A DNA stretch of 60,000 nucleotides. It comes from Membranipora membranacea. Lineage: Eukaryota; Bryozoa; Gymnolaemata; Cheilostomatida; Membraniporidae. Positions within the stretch are counted from its first letter, which is position 1. Each line of letters starts with the position of its first letter. The position numbers and the translations under genes are program-made. Positions 23,014 to 35,100 of this stretch are shown here, one piece after another. The notes under the pieces are model-generated. The model made no database searches, was not told where the DNA came from, and was given only the letters and a program-made list of their open reading frames with translations. Where the stretch lies: NCBI GenBank assembly GCA_914767715.1, contig OU612073.1:684001-744000 (forward strand), read 5' to 3'.

Positions 23014-26000
23014 TTATCTGCTAAGGACGGGTAGTACTACTGATTGCCAGTGTTTCTCCCAGGTGAGCTCCTGAAATGTCTTCAACTCCTCTCTAAACTT
23101 AGTCAACCTCTCTTGCTTACTGGGGAAACCTTCAAATAGCTCCTGTAACAGGGGAAAATTACGTGTGTGACACAAGCAGTATATAGATGGATTTATTACA
23201 AACATTGACCAAAAAGCTGTGAATTTTGGTGTAGACACTGGCACTGATAAAAGAAAAAAACAGAAAAATCGGGTCTCTGTGGTTAAAGTAAAAATATCAT
23301 ATTGTTCAGTATTAGAATCAGATGTTGTAAAAACGGTCTCGGCCAAGTGGAGTTCATTGAACCATCGCACATTGATTAAATAATATGAAATTTCATATCC
23401 TGTCCAATTTAAACGTGACTACAATACAACCACCGAGAAATGAATTTTTTTGGAACCAGAGAACAAGAGGACACAACTAAGAGACAATAATATACACAGC
23501 TCACCATTATCTGTCCAGCTAATTCACCAGATGTTTTGAATATCAGACCATTTTCTTCATGTTTCACTAGTTCCGAAAGACTACAAAGAAGAAAGTGTAT
23601 GTTGTTTTTCTAGTTCTGGAATGCTTTTTTCACTGAGTACCAGTCGAAATAATAGAACACAGTAGATTTCTTTTTTATTGGTATTTATAGTCAAGTTAAA
23701 TCATCAAATGATAATCTACTTCTTGGTCTATCAATTTTATCCTATACAATCCGCTAAACTGTCTAACTCTAACTCTTTGGTCTAGCTATGATTTTGATAT
23801 TGTGGCAAGTTACCAGTTCTTATCGTAGTTGTCCTCTCATTGATATTAAAAAGACAACTCCAAAATACAACTAGCTTTGGAGAATTTTAAATGACTATAA
23901 GGGATTGTTAAAGCTGAGGATAACAGGAATAGAAGAGGATCAGAAACAAACCATTTGAAGTTGATTGCACAAACAGGAAGTCCGGTACCAAACATATCTA
24001 CTACTTTCATCGGCAGATCTAAGCCACTAGAGGAGTAATGTAAACATACACCCAAATCTGCAGAGGCTGAAATATAATTAGACAATAAAAAACGTAAGTG
24101 TTATCAGCAACTTATTTCCAAAATCTGAAGTGAGAATCACAATATGTGTATATTGGATACCTATAACCAAAAAGCAAAAATCAGATTTTGCCATAACAAT
24201 TTGGTTTTCCACCTGAAGCACACTATGTTAACTATAAATAACTAGCAATTTGAAGTGATAGAGATAAGAGATATATATGAAGTTTGGTAATGAAGTTTTG
24301 TTTCGTCAAATGTTTTACCACTGAAAAAGTGTTGTATCATTCCCTCAAATAAACCATAGATGGTCTAACCAAGGAGTAAACTTAACGAAACTCACCTAAT
24401 AACTTGGGATAGTCTTCAGCCTGAAGCCAAGGTGTGACAACTTCCACTTTACTCCATTTTCTCTCAGATATAAGTTTGAGATATTTCTCCTTTTGTGGTC
24501 CTTTTCCCGTGATAAGACACACAAGACGGGGGAGATCACTATCTGAGCTAGAAGACCGCTCATCATAAACTAGAAAACATACACAGAATATATACACAAA
24601 AAAAATGTGAAGATCATGATTATATGTTCCAGATGGCGTTTTTAGTTTGCCTAAAATCGCTAGTATATAAAAAAGAATTAATTATGGATCATTAACAGTT
24701 GGAATACAAATTGTCAGCTTGTTAAAATCAGCTGGTATTCATTACGACTATGTGTAAGTGACACTGTACAATGTCTCAGGAGAGCGAGGTGGGACGCTGT
24801 GTGTAATCCTAATGTTATTTGATGATTGAACAAGCACATCCTATGTAATAAATATTATACAAGACATAAAATTTTATACTGTCAGCTTACCAGTAAGGTA
24901 CTCTATCCTGTAGGCTTACTCACCATCTAATGCATTGAGAAGAATACTAAAATCCTCATCCTCAGTCCAGCTGGTACTACTCACTAACACAGCAGGTCTA
25001 TCCGGTATATACTCTAAATCACCTGATTCTAATGTTCGTGTAAACGCTGTACTCAGACTACAGAATATATAAAGTGTCACATGTTACACAAAACATGTGC
25101 TAATATATTATGAAGTTGTTATTGAATTATGTATGCAAGTATGTTTGCCTGGATTCACATAAACATATAAATATGTATCAAGTAACTTGTAACACGTCTA
25201 TGGTTCTATAATATGGAGAATTCTTCAGACAATTCCTGTTTATTCAGAGTTATCTGTGCTTAATTTTGTAAGCACAGACGACTCCTAAATGAAACTGATT
25301 CAAATGATGAAACGTTTAGTTAGCCTGTTTAGATAAATGAGAACTGATTTTCATCCATGGAAGACAAACATCAGGCTATGAGGATTTATTTAGTAACCAA
25401 GGTTACTGTTAATCTGATAACAATATATAACTTCAGTTATCAGATGATAACACTGGGGATTATTACCCCCCCCCCCCCACATCTTACATCTATAAACAAA
25501 AGAGTACTTGTGCCGCGGGAGGCCTACAAACAAGTCTGGAAAGTTCCGAGAAAAAGTAAATTTCTATTGTCTGATACCTGAAAGCAGAAAGAGTTCTTTT
25601 TTAACTAATATTTGACAACCAATTACTTGAAAGTTTACAGATAACAGAGTAGTTTAAAAGGTAACCTTTTGACCTTTGTACTACTTAGACTTCAAATAGA
25701 GAAAGAGCTAAACTCAATATGCCCTTAGATCACTTTACCTGTCTGCGCCCTTGAACTGTTTTATATCTTTAGATAACTTCTTATAGAGTTGATGTTTTCC
25801 TTCTATTGCTAGAGGCTTGAAATGTTCAGCTGGTCTGTCATATAAAACTTCTGTACGACTGAGGAGGATAAATAATAATACATAACATGACAATGACAGC
25901 AGAAGTACTTTCACTAGGTCAGTCACGTTATGTCACAATGTATAATATCAAACTCAGTCTGATTAAAGTTTGTCTGGAAATTTAATTAGGCGAGAAGAAT

Positions 26001-27987
26001 CACCTTCACAACATGACATTTCACCATAAACGCTAACAATCATGTCTGGTATTTTATATATGGAGTAGACGACCTACACCAAGGATGTGCAGAAATAAAT
26101 ATGCCAATGTCATTCTATTGGATTATTATGACAATAAAATTTCAGTATTACACGTATTGCGACTAATATCTCAATGGTAGATTAATGTTGAGTGTTTATG
26201 ATGAATATTATACGTTTACCTGATATCCCAGTTGTTCTGAAGGTCCTCCTTCATAGCTTCTGTTACAGTAAAGCCCCAAAAAGCCAGCTGTCCGAACCAT
26301 TCCTCATACCTTACAAATATCGCAAAACAACACTGTCGGACATTTCTTAGGAAAGATGTGCAATTATAACAGGAAATCTGAGCATGGTTGTATCTTAGCA
26401 ATAAACTCAGATACGTTTAAAGGAGAACATTTTTGCAAACATATTCCAATGCAACCTCAACCTTGTGCAAAGATCTAAGACAAGTCAAAAAATCAAAAAC
26501 ATGGAGGCTTATTCTATATTACAGCCAGATAATTGAAATTTTTGTTTATTTTGCTATAATTTTTGTTTCTTTTGTTGACCAATTATTATGATCAACTATA
26601 ATTTTATAATAATATATTATTTGATGAGGATTATATTATATTTAAGTATCTTACCACCTGGAGAAGCGAACCAGTGGATGATTAGACCTGGTAGCCAAGG
26701 CTAATATACTGTAACCGTAGTTGTGCCAGTCAACGAGCAGCCGTGTACATCTAAATAAGCAGAATAACCAGGCTACTCCAAGTGTGGGTATCGCTGGGGG
26801 ATTCTACAATTATAAACAAATAGTCAGGGGTGACCTAGCATTTCATGACTTGATTGTTGCATCTGATATCATATTGTTGATAAAATTGAATGCTTACAGT
26901 ATTGGGTAAAAAATGACTAAGAGTGGAGATTTTTAAAATGAGTCATAAATATAGGGAAAAAAGATTTGCCTTGTTTTTGGGACCTACATAGTTTAGGTCT
27001 AAAGATAGTGTAGGTCCAGTTTGCCTGCATTCGGATTTACTTTTTCCTTATGGAGCAGCATGCGACTTATCAGTTGCAGGGGAGCAAACCTGAATGAAGC
27101 AAATTGAATGAATCTAGAGGTCACCAGACAAATAAGGGCAGATGAGTCATATATATCTTTAATTGATGCAACACGTGCATTTTTGCTGTCAACTGTACTA
27201 TTTTTGCCCTTGCTTGCATACGAAGACTTTTTGCATATTCTCTGATACCTGTAAGAGTAAATGGGAGGATTTTCTAGTCTGACAGAGAGTCCAAAGTAAG
27301 AATGTAGATTGCCATACAACCTTCACGCCATAAGCCATCAACCGAGGCATATCTACAACATAAAATAAATACATACAGCTTATATAGTGTCAATCATTAG
27401 ATGTTGTCCTTAAACATTACAATTTGTGATTTGCTTAGTTATGCAGGTAAATTGTGTTTCAATGATAAGAGTTTACACTGCTTCAATCTTTTCATAACTC
27501 TCTAAGTATGAACAGTTTCCCAAGCCTATAATCACGGGTATGTCCGGGCATGTGGTGGTGACAAAGATTAGACTAGCTGATGTCAACTGGTCAGCCCCAT
27601 ACTAACTGACAGACAGAAAACATAAACAGCCCAACCTAGTTTCTATAATTTATTAATTATTCAATTGACTGGAATAAATAAGTAGTTACAATTACATTTG
27701 TGAAATTCTGGTGTATCCACAACATGATAGATTGTGATTTTTTGATTGGTAGTAAGATTCCTGTGAGGTGTGGTGCCATCATAGCCAACATGCTGAACAT
27801 CATATCCTTCCTTGGCAAGAGAGATGGAGTGATTTATCATTCTGGGGCTTCTTCCTATGTCCCCCATCACCAGAACTGTGATGAGTCCTTCACCTGTCTG
27901 GCTTCCATTTCTCAGTGTAAGAAGCAACAGAACACTCAGAAATATAATAGCTATGCCCATGAATATGAGCAAAAGTTCAATAATCAT
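23014..27987 (-). CDS. ALG1: ALG1, chitobiosyldiphosphodolichol beta-mannosyltransferase
   Basis: Ten exons, all in phase, 460 aa (human about 464): 27987-27696, 27352-27249, 26803-26655, 26309-26220, 25858-25739, 25057-24924, 24569-24396, 24066-23952, 23580-23505, 23142-23014. The enzyme (family GT33) transfers the first mannose from GDP-mannose to GlcNAc2-PP-dolichol on the cytosolic face of the ER, an essential step of N-glycosylation. Residues 4-25 form the N-terminal membrane anchor. Family landmarks: GDIGRSPRM near 43, NPPAIP at 133, DWHNYGYSI at 157, [16 protein letters not shown] near 276, GKGPQ near 317, ADLGVCLH at 357 and [16 protein letters not shown] at 366. The codon for Trp 182 is split by an intron whose boundaries are fixed by this reading. 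Head-to-head with the kinesin gene, 1.2 kb apart. Confidence 0.95.
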
Positions 27988-29142
27988 TCTGTATTAATTT
28001 GCATCACCTAAACTCTAAAAAATCATTAAATAAGTTCAAAGTTGTTCTGATTTGAGATAACTTAACTATTTTTTTCTTCAGTTGGAAAAGTCACAACCGG
28101 AAACTAAACAACCATGAACAAAATGGGACCACTGTTATAATTACTAGGACTCTTTTGTAGGAGGCACAATAATCTAATATCAAGTTATGACAACAGGATA
28201 GCAACCAGACAACAGGTGAATGCAAGTGCTCTTTCAACTCAATGAATAGGAGCATTAGAGAGTATTATTAACCAAGTGAGTGAGTAAATAATGGCCAAAG
28301 TACGGGTCCTGGTCCTTACAGCATAGTTAATACTGTATCATACTCACATCTGCTTGTGTATCAGTAAAGAACAATTTGTGAAATAGTAGAGAACATTTTT
28401 TACTCATCATCATCAAGTCTAACTAAGAATAGCTACAAGGATATTATCTGGTGTGATTTTGTTGGGCTTATTTATATTCACTCATTGCAACCAAACTAGT
28501 TTTTTAGATCATAGCACATATTGCTTGGGGTTTGTTCTCTGATTTAAAATTGTATATATATATATGTGTAAAATTACAGTGTAGTTCTCATGCTCATCTC
28601 TGTCTTAACTCTTGTAGAGAATCAAGCTTTGTAGCTGCTTGTCAGGCAGTCAGAACCACTCACTGTGTGCAAATCTCACAGATACTTTATCATCTGTATA
28701 TTTTATATCAATTCACTCATTTTAAGTCACAATTCTAGTCTATTGCTGAATGTGCAGTGTTCATTGATGCTCCGTATATACCTTTACGTACGTTTGTCTC
28801 AATAGTGAGTTGTTTTATTTTAGAGCGCTGAGTAGCGACTATACTGACTGACTCGAGACGTACACATCATATAGAATAGAGCAGGTGACGGAAGTACTTT
28901 AACAGGTACTTATAGACATATGTCCTCAATATAGATTGTGTTTTGATCATCGAGTATCAAACTTTTTTAAGATTGCTCGTGGAGGCGACAGTCATGAGAA
29001 AGTTAGCTGCTCAAAAATAGTTCAACCTGTATTATTCAAAATCTTGGAAAACAACCACAATGTGAAATGTGTAGCTGCATAAATAGAATATTTCCTATTT
29101 TTTTTCAGACTCAAAACTAGGATTTAAACTCAATCAGCAGCC
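27988..29142. other. Shared upstream region of ALG1 and the kinesin gene
   Basis: 1.15 kb between divergent start codons. No exon, element or clear promoter motif seen. A short (TA)n run lies near 28550. Any 5' UTR exons of either gene would lie here. Confidence 0.5.
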
Positions 29143-32100
29143 ATGGCGGAGAGCGTTAAAGTAGCTGTCAGAGTTCGACCTTTCATATCCTTTTCTTCAA
29201 ATCTGTATTGTATACAGATCTTGTTAATCAACATTAATTGAGACTCAATAACTGCTCAGCATGATCGGAGTTAGCCTGTCTTGACAAGCTTGTAAAGCTG
29301 GTCAAGACAGGCTAGATCCGAGTCTGATCAACAGACTGCACCTTGGTATTAATATATTGAAAAGCTTAAGGTCTGGTTACACATTATACGTATTCGCTAC
29401 AATTGTATAGCCAAAAACTACTTAGTTGTATGAACTAAAGCCCAGGTAAAGAGGGATTAAGTTAATATCTGGGTCTCGAATCAACATCTATAAATAAGAT
29501 TCAAAGAAGTTTCTTACTTTGATTGTTAATGTAGTATTAGCAAGGAGCAACTTCTTGGTATTAGCAAGACAGTCAATGCAATGTTAAGTAAGCATAAATG
29601 TACCTCAGACGTAATTTTAATATAAAGTTCTTTAACTTGTACACACAACTCTAGAGAGACACAGAGAAATGCCAAGCTTATCATTGGTATGAATGGCAAC
29701 ACAACAATCATCAAGGACCCGGCTAATGCAGGTGACGAAGGTCGTAAGGTCAGTATTCTTACGCAGAGAGAACAGACAGATATTTTAACTTTTGATTGAT
29801 TGATTGAATAATTGTCTCTCACAAACATTGAATGTTGTGCGAAAATGATGCATATACTTTGTCATAAAAGGAGCTTGCTACTAGAGTATGGAGCTTGCAT
29901 TTAAAAAAGAATCTCATTGATCATAAGCGCATTTGCCTTAAAAAACAGTCTTTGCCCCATGAGCTACGGTACTTAGAATACTCTCAAATAAAGCTCATGG
30001 GGCAAAGACTGTTTTTTGAGGCAAATATGCATCATGAATTCAGACCTTCAGAGAAATCTGAAATCTCCAAATATTTTATGAAAAAACCAAGGCCTGAATG
30101 TTGAGAACAATCCGAGTTATATAGGCTCTCTTACGGGGAAGTTTGCTCGAATTAGTGGTTTCCTTTAATATTGTTTTTGTGCAGAAGTCAATTTTGTCTA
30201 TGATTCCTGAGTCATTGTTCTGTATATTAGTCCTACAATTGATTCATAAATATTGATTGATCTACTTGGCCTGCACTTAGGTTACTTTATAATTTAATGC
30301 TTTATTACTCAATCATCCGTTTGTTTATTTATATTCTAAATTTTTTGATGTGGTTTATGCTGTGTTTTCTGCTGCTTTGTTGTTGCTTGATTTCATTTGT
30401 TTTTTTATTTAATTTCATTCATCTAATTGAGATAAACATTTACATTTTATGTTGCAGTTTGCCTTTGATTTCTCGTACTGGTCACATGATGAGTTCACAG
30501 AGGGAGCTGACGGCTATCTCAGTCCTAACGGAGCTAAATATGCCGATCAGAAAGTCGTATTTGAAGATCTCGGTAAGCAACTGCGTTTGACTAACCCAAA
30601 TTAAGTAGAGCATTAAAATTTTTAACATTTGCAAATCTGACAAAACTTTATCATGATTAGCTGCCTGACTATACCATGCATTGGTTTGTGGGTAGTCTGT
30701 AATGTGGAGAAATGGATGACAGCAACTTTTGTTTATCATCACTATACATCATTAGAAAGCGGTCAAGCAACTGAATTTGGTCAGCCCAGTACATATTGAA
30801 ACACATTGGTCCGTAAAAAGTGTTGTAGGATTATCTTTGTGTGTTTGCCTGTGTGAGGTAGGAGATGAAATTAGCTATCTCCCTCTCTATCTATTCAACC
30901 AAGGAGCCACTCAAACACAGAATGCATATGTAGACCTTTGTTTCTGTGAAGTTCCAGATGTTATCTCCTCTGATTTATCTGTGTTTCCATGTTAACAATC
31001 TGTTCAATTTTCCTATCACATATCTAGATGTAATCTCTTGTCTGATTGGATAGGTCGAGGTGTGTTGGCCAATGCGTGGAAAGGATACAATGTGTCCCTC
31101 TTTGCTTATGGTCAGACAGGATCAGGTAAATCTTACTCCATGGTCGGCTACGGAGCTAACAAAGGTAAGATAATCCTAAATCATTTTTTATTAATAATGA
31201 TGACTTATAACTTTTGATTTCTCTCCACCTGTAGAGTTTTCTAAATTTGTTTAATGTGGTAACTAGGTACTGAAAACCCTCACCCTGATTTTGATTGAAT
31301 AATATTAGGCTGTGATTATTGGATGTAAATCTAAACCAAGTATACATTATTGATTAATTTTTGTATTTGGCATTTATATCCCTGATATTACAGATTTTAC
31401 ATAATCATATTTACTCATACTACTTGACTCTGACAGAACCACGTGACATGACGTGTTGTTGCGTTTTTCTGTGTTTTGTGAACCTACCCAAAACATTTAT
31501 AGGTACCTTAATATCAGGCTGCATATTTAGTAAACTCATATTGCAAATTACCATTGCATTACAAATGGAAAGCTTAAAAAGCTGGTTTGAAAACAAAATG
31601 TTGGAAAATTAGCTATTGGCTCGCCTTTGGTTCCATAGCTATGAGTCGCTGCCGTAATTACCAACGGACATGGTATAGCGACCATATTGAAAAAATTTTA
31701 ATATAAAATTTTCAATGTAGTGTAATTAATGTATTATTGATATTTCGTATTAATTTATCACCATTTTAATGTAATAATGTATTACCATGGTATTGTATTG
31801 ATGTATTGTGATGGTATTTTATCAATGTATTGCAGGTATTGTTCCCGTATCTTCTGAGACGCTCTTCACAGAGATCGAAGCAAAGAGAGAAAATGCTGCT
31901 AAAGGTGAAGAGTACCAGGTCACATTCTCCATGCTTGAGATCTATAATGAACAAGTTCGTGATCTCCTCAACCCAAAGAGCAATGTCAAGGGCGGTCTCA
32001 AGGTCAGAGAGAAACCTGGCAAGGGATTTTATGGTAAGTATGAAACCATCAAGATCAGATCAGATATATCCCGTGACATTCTAAAATAGACGATGAGAAA

Positions 32101-35100
32101 TTTATCAGTTAGGAACAGACCCTCTGAGTAATGCTTCTGGAATCAATTTGTATGCGATCTTGGCCAGAGACAACAGATTTGTCTGTTTTTGGCTTTTGGT
32201 AATACAATTCCGTAGGTAAACCATCAAGTGAATAAAGACAGCCTTTGCAGTTTACAATTTCAATGTCTTGGCTCCTATTATTTTCTGTAATTGTCCAATG
32301 ACCTGAGATGATAACAAGGCTGCCCTAGACTGAGTACCTTCCTTTGTTCACAGTCGAGCAGCTGACAGCGGCAGCCGTAAACAGTTACGCTGAGATTGAG
32401 GCTAAGGAGCAAGAGGGAACAAGAAACAGAACTGTGGCTGCTACAGCCATGAACGCCACCAGCTCCAGAGCTCATACCATCGTGGCTATTAACTTCACTC
32501 AGAAAGCTCCTAATGAAGCTGGAGAGAGTATGACCAAACAAGCCACAATCAATCTGGTTGATCTTGCTGGAAGGTAAGTACGGATAATAGCTATGAATTC
32601 AAGCTTCTGGTGTTTCAGTCAAAATCAACCCAAAATCAGCTAATCAACTCCTTTGTTTAAGTTAGAAAAAGTTTGACAAGGAACGGCAGGTAACTTTCCC
32701 TTCTGTCAGCCCTGTTCTTTGTAAATCTCTGCATTCAGATTGTGGGTTTCAGCTCTGCTGAGATACATGTCTCCCACTCACAACAAAAACTGGGTCACTC
32801 TTGACGGATTTTAGTATCACAGAACATGGCAAAATACCAAAAATCTACCAAAGAGCATTTGATTGGGTAATTGTTCTCTACATATATTACACGTAGTTGC
32901 TTATATGCGTTTCAGTGAGAGGGCTGAGTCAACAGGAGCTACAGGAGACAGATTGAAGGAAGGATCCGCCATTAATAAATCTCTCAGTGCTCTGGGTAAT
33001 GTGATTAAAGCCCTTGCCGATCAGTCGACTGGTAAAGCTAACGTGATGGTACCATTCAGAGATTCTACACTGACCAGGCTACTGAAGAATGCCCTCGGTG
33101 GTAACAGTAAGACCATCATGGTAAGTTTACTAGATAGTAGTATAGTATCAGAACAAGTTATACTCTCTTAAGAGTATGGAGCAATCTCATATTCAGATAT
33201 ATAATTAAGTGTTGTCTTCACAGATTACGCAACATTATAAACCAGCCTCAGCGATATTATGGTGATTGAGAGGCTTATTGAGCACAGTATCATAACTATA
33301 TTAACAATGACTGTACCCTTACATTGATAGATTGCTGCTCTAAGTCCTGCAGATATCAACTATGAAGAGACACTCTCAACTCTCCGATTCGGTAAGTATC
33401 TAACCAAACATTACCTCTTAAACACTTTGCAATGCATACAATACGATACGATATAATACAATACAATACGTATAGATAAATATTCACAGTTATACATCAG
33501 CGTTACTTGTTATTTTGATCTCATGATAAGCACTTCACTAGTTGTTGTATTCTTATCCCGTGGCAATGTTCTTGCTGTTTTACAGCTGACAGAGCTAAGG
33601 CTATTAAGACGACCGCCACAGTGAACGAGAGCCCAACTGATAAACTCATCAGAGAACTTAAAGAAGAAAACGCTAAACTCATGGAGATGCTGAAGAAAGG
33701 AGGAGTTCCTCCAGAGATGCTTGCAGCTCAGGCTGATGGTGGCGGTGGAGGCGGAGACTCTCAGGAGGGTGCGTATATCATATCGTGTCTGGGTATAAGA
33801 ATAGTGATTATTTATAATAAAGTTTGTGTGAATAAGGAGTTAGAGCCTCCTTGGTGTGACACAATCAATGATCTGTGGAATAAATGAAACTTTTTGTGTT
33901 TCGTTGTATGAGTCCCGGCTTGATCGGTTGTTGTTATATGTGTTATGATTGGATATCGCTATTATTAATTTGGTATGTGTGTTATGATTGGATATCGCTG
34001 TTACTTTTTTGTTATGTGTGTTATGATTGGTTGTAGAGGTAGAAGAGATGAGGAAGCAGATGGAGGCAGAGATGAAGAAGAATCAGGAGGAGATGGAGGC
34101 TATGAAGCTGTCTTGGGAGGAGAGAATGAAAGAGCAGAATAACGCTAACGCTGTAAGTTGTATTCTCTTACAAACCAGGCCGACGACTTAACCCATACAA
34201 CAGTCGATGTTAGTCTGAATTGGTTATTTACTCCTTGAAACTAATATTTCTAAAAGATTGTGTTATACGTTGAAACAATGAATCCTACCTTTTACATGGC
34301 ATCATCCAGCAATACTGCTAGCTGACTGACTAGTCTAAATGCTCAGACAGCTCCAATGCAGGTTAGTGGTAACTAACTCGCATTGGAGCCGTCTGAGCAC
34401 TTAGACTAACTTGGTGCTGATTCTTACCTCTCTTTCTTGTCAGCCTCAGAAATAAGAAATGTATACCTTATGAAGTGTAATTTATGTTCCATTTCTCTGA
34501 TTTTTGTTTCCACTTCTATATTTCTTCACATATTGACATTATTGATCTCTCTCAGCAAAAACTGGCTGAAGATGCCAAGAAGGCAGAGCAGGTAAAGGTG
34601 ACTCCTCACTTCTGGAATCTGAATGAGGATCCATCTCTGACCGGTATGGTCAATCATCTATGTCTGGAGGGGACAACTGCTATCGGTACAGATAAAGCTA
34701 AGAAAGCTCCAGGAATACTCCTCAAGGGTCTCAAGTGAGTCTATCATTCCAAACACCCTCATTGTCCTCATGGCCGTATAGTTTTGTCTTCATTTATTCA
34801 ATTTTTTCCTAGAGCCCATTTTATGTTTTTATTGCTTTGTCATGCAGCTAAATTTTGATGAGGCCGTAGGTCACCCAACACTGTCAGTTTCAATGATACA
34901 CTATTCACAGATGTTCTCCACTCTCTATCAGTCAATTGGTGTGGGTAGAGTCGTAGGTTCAAGTCCCAATGGGATGAATTTCTTGACTGATTGCTGCGAC
35001 CTCCAGAGCCTAGAATTCAAAAGCTGTAGGAGCTTGGGAAATAGTCAGTAGTACGTTAGTTTTGCAGTGTCTACTTGTTATATATGGAATATGTTACTTA

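Noticed and set aside
25466-25478. C-13 homopolymer run
   Set aside because: Simple sequence in an ALG1 intron; likely slippage or an assembly-sensitive spot, no function inferred.
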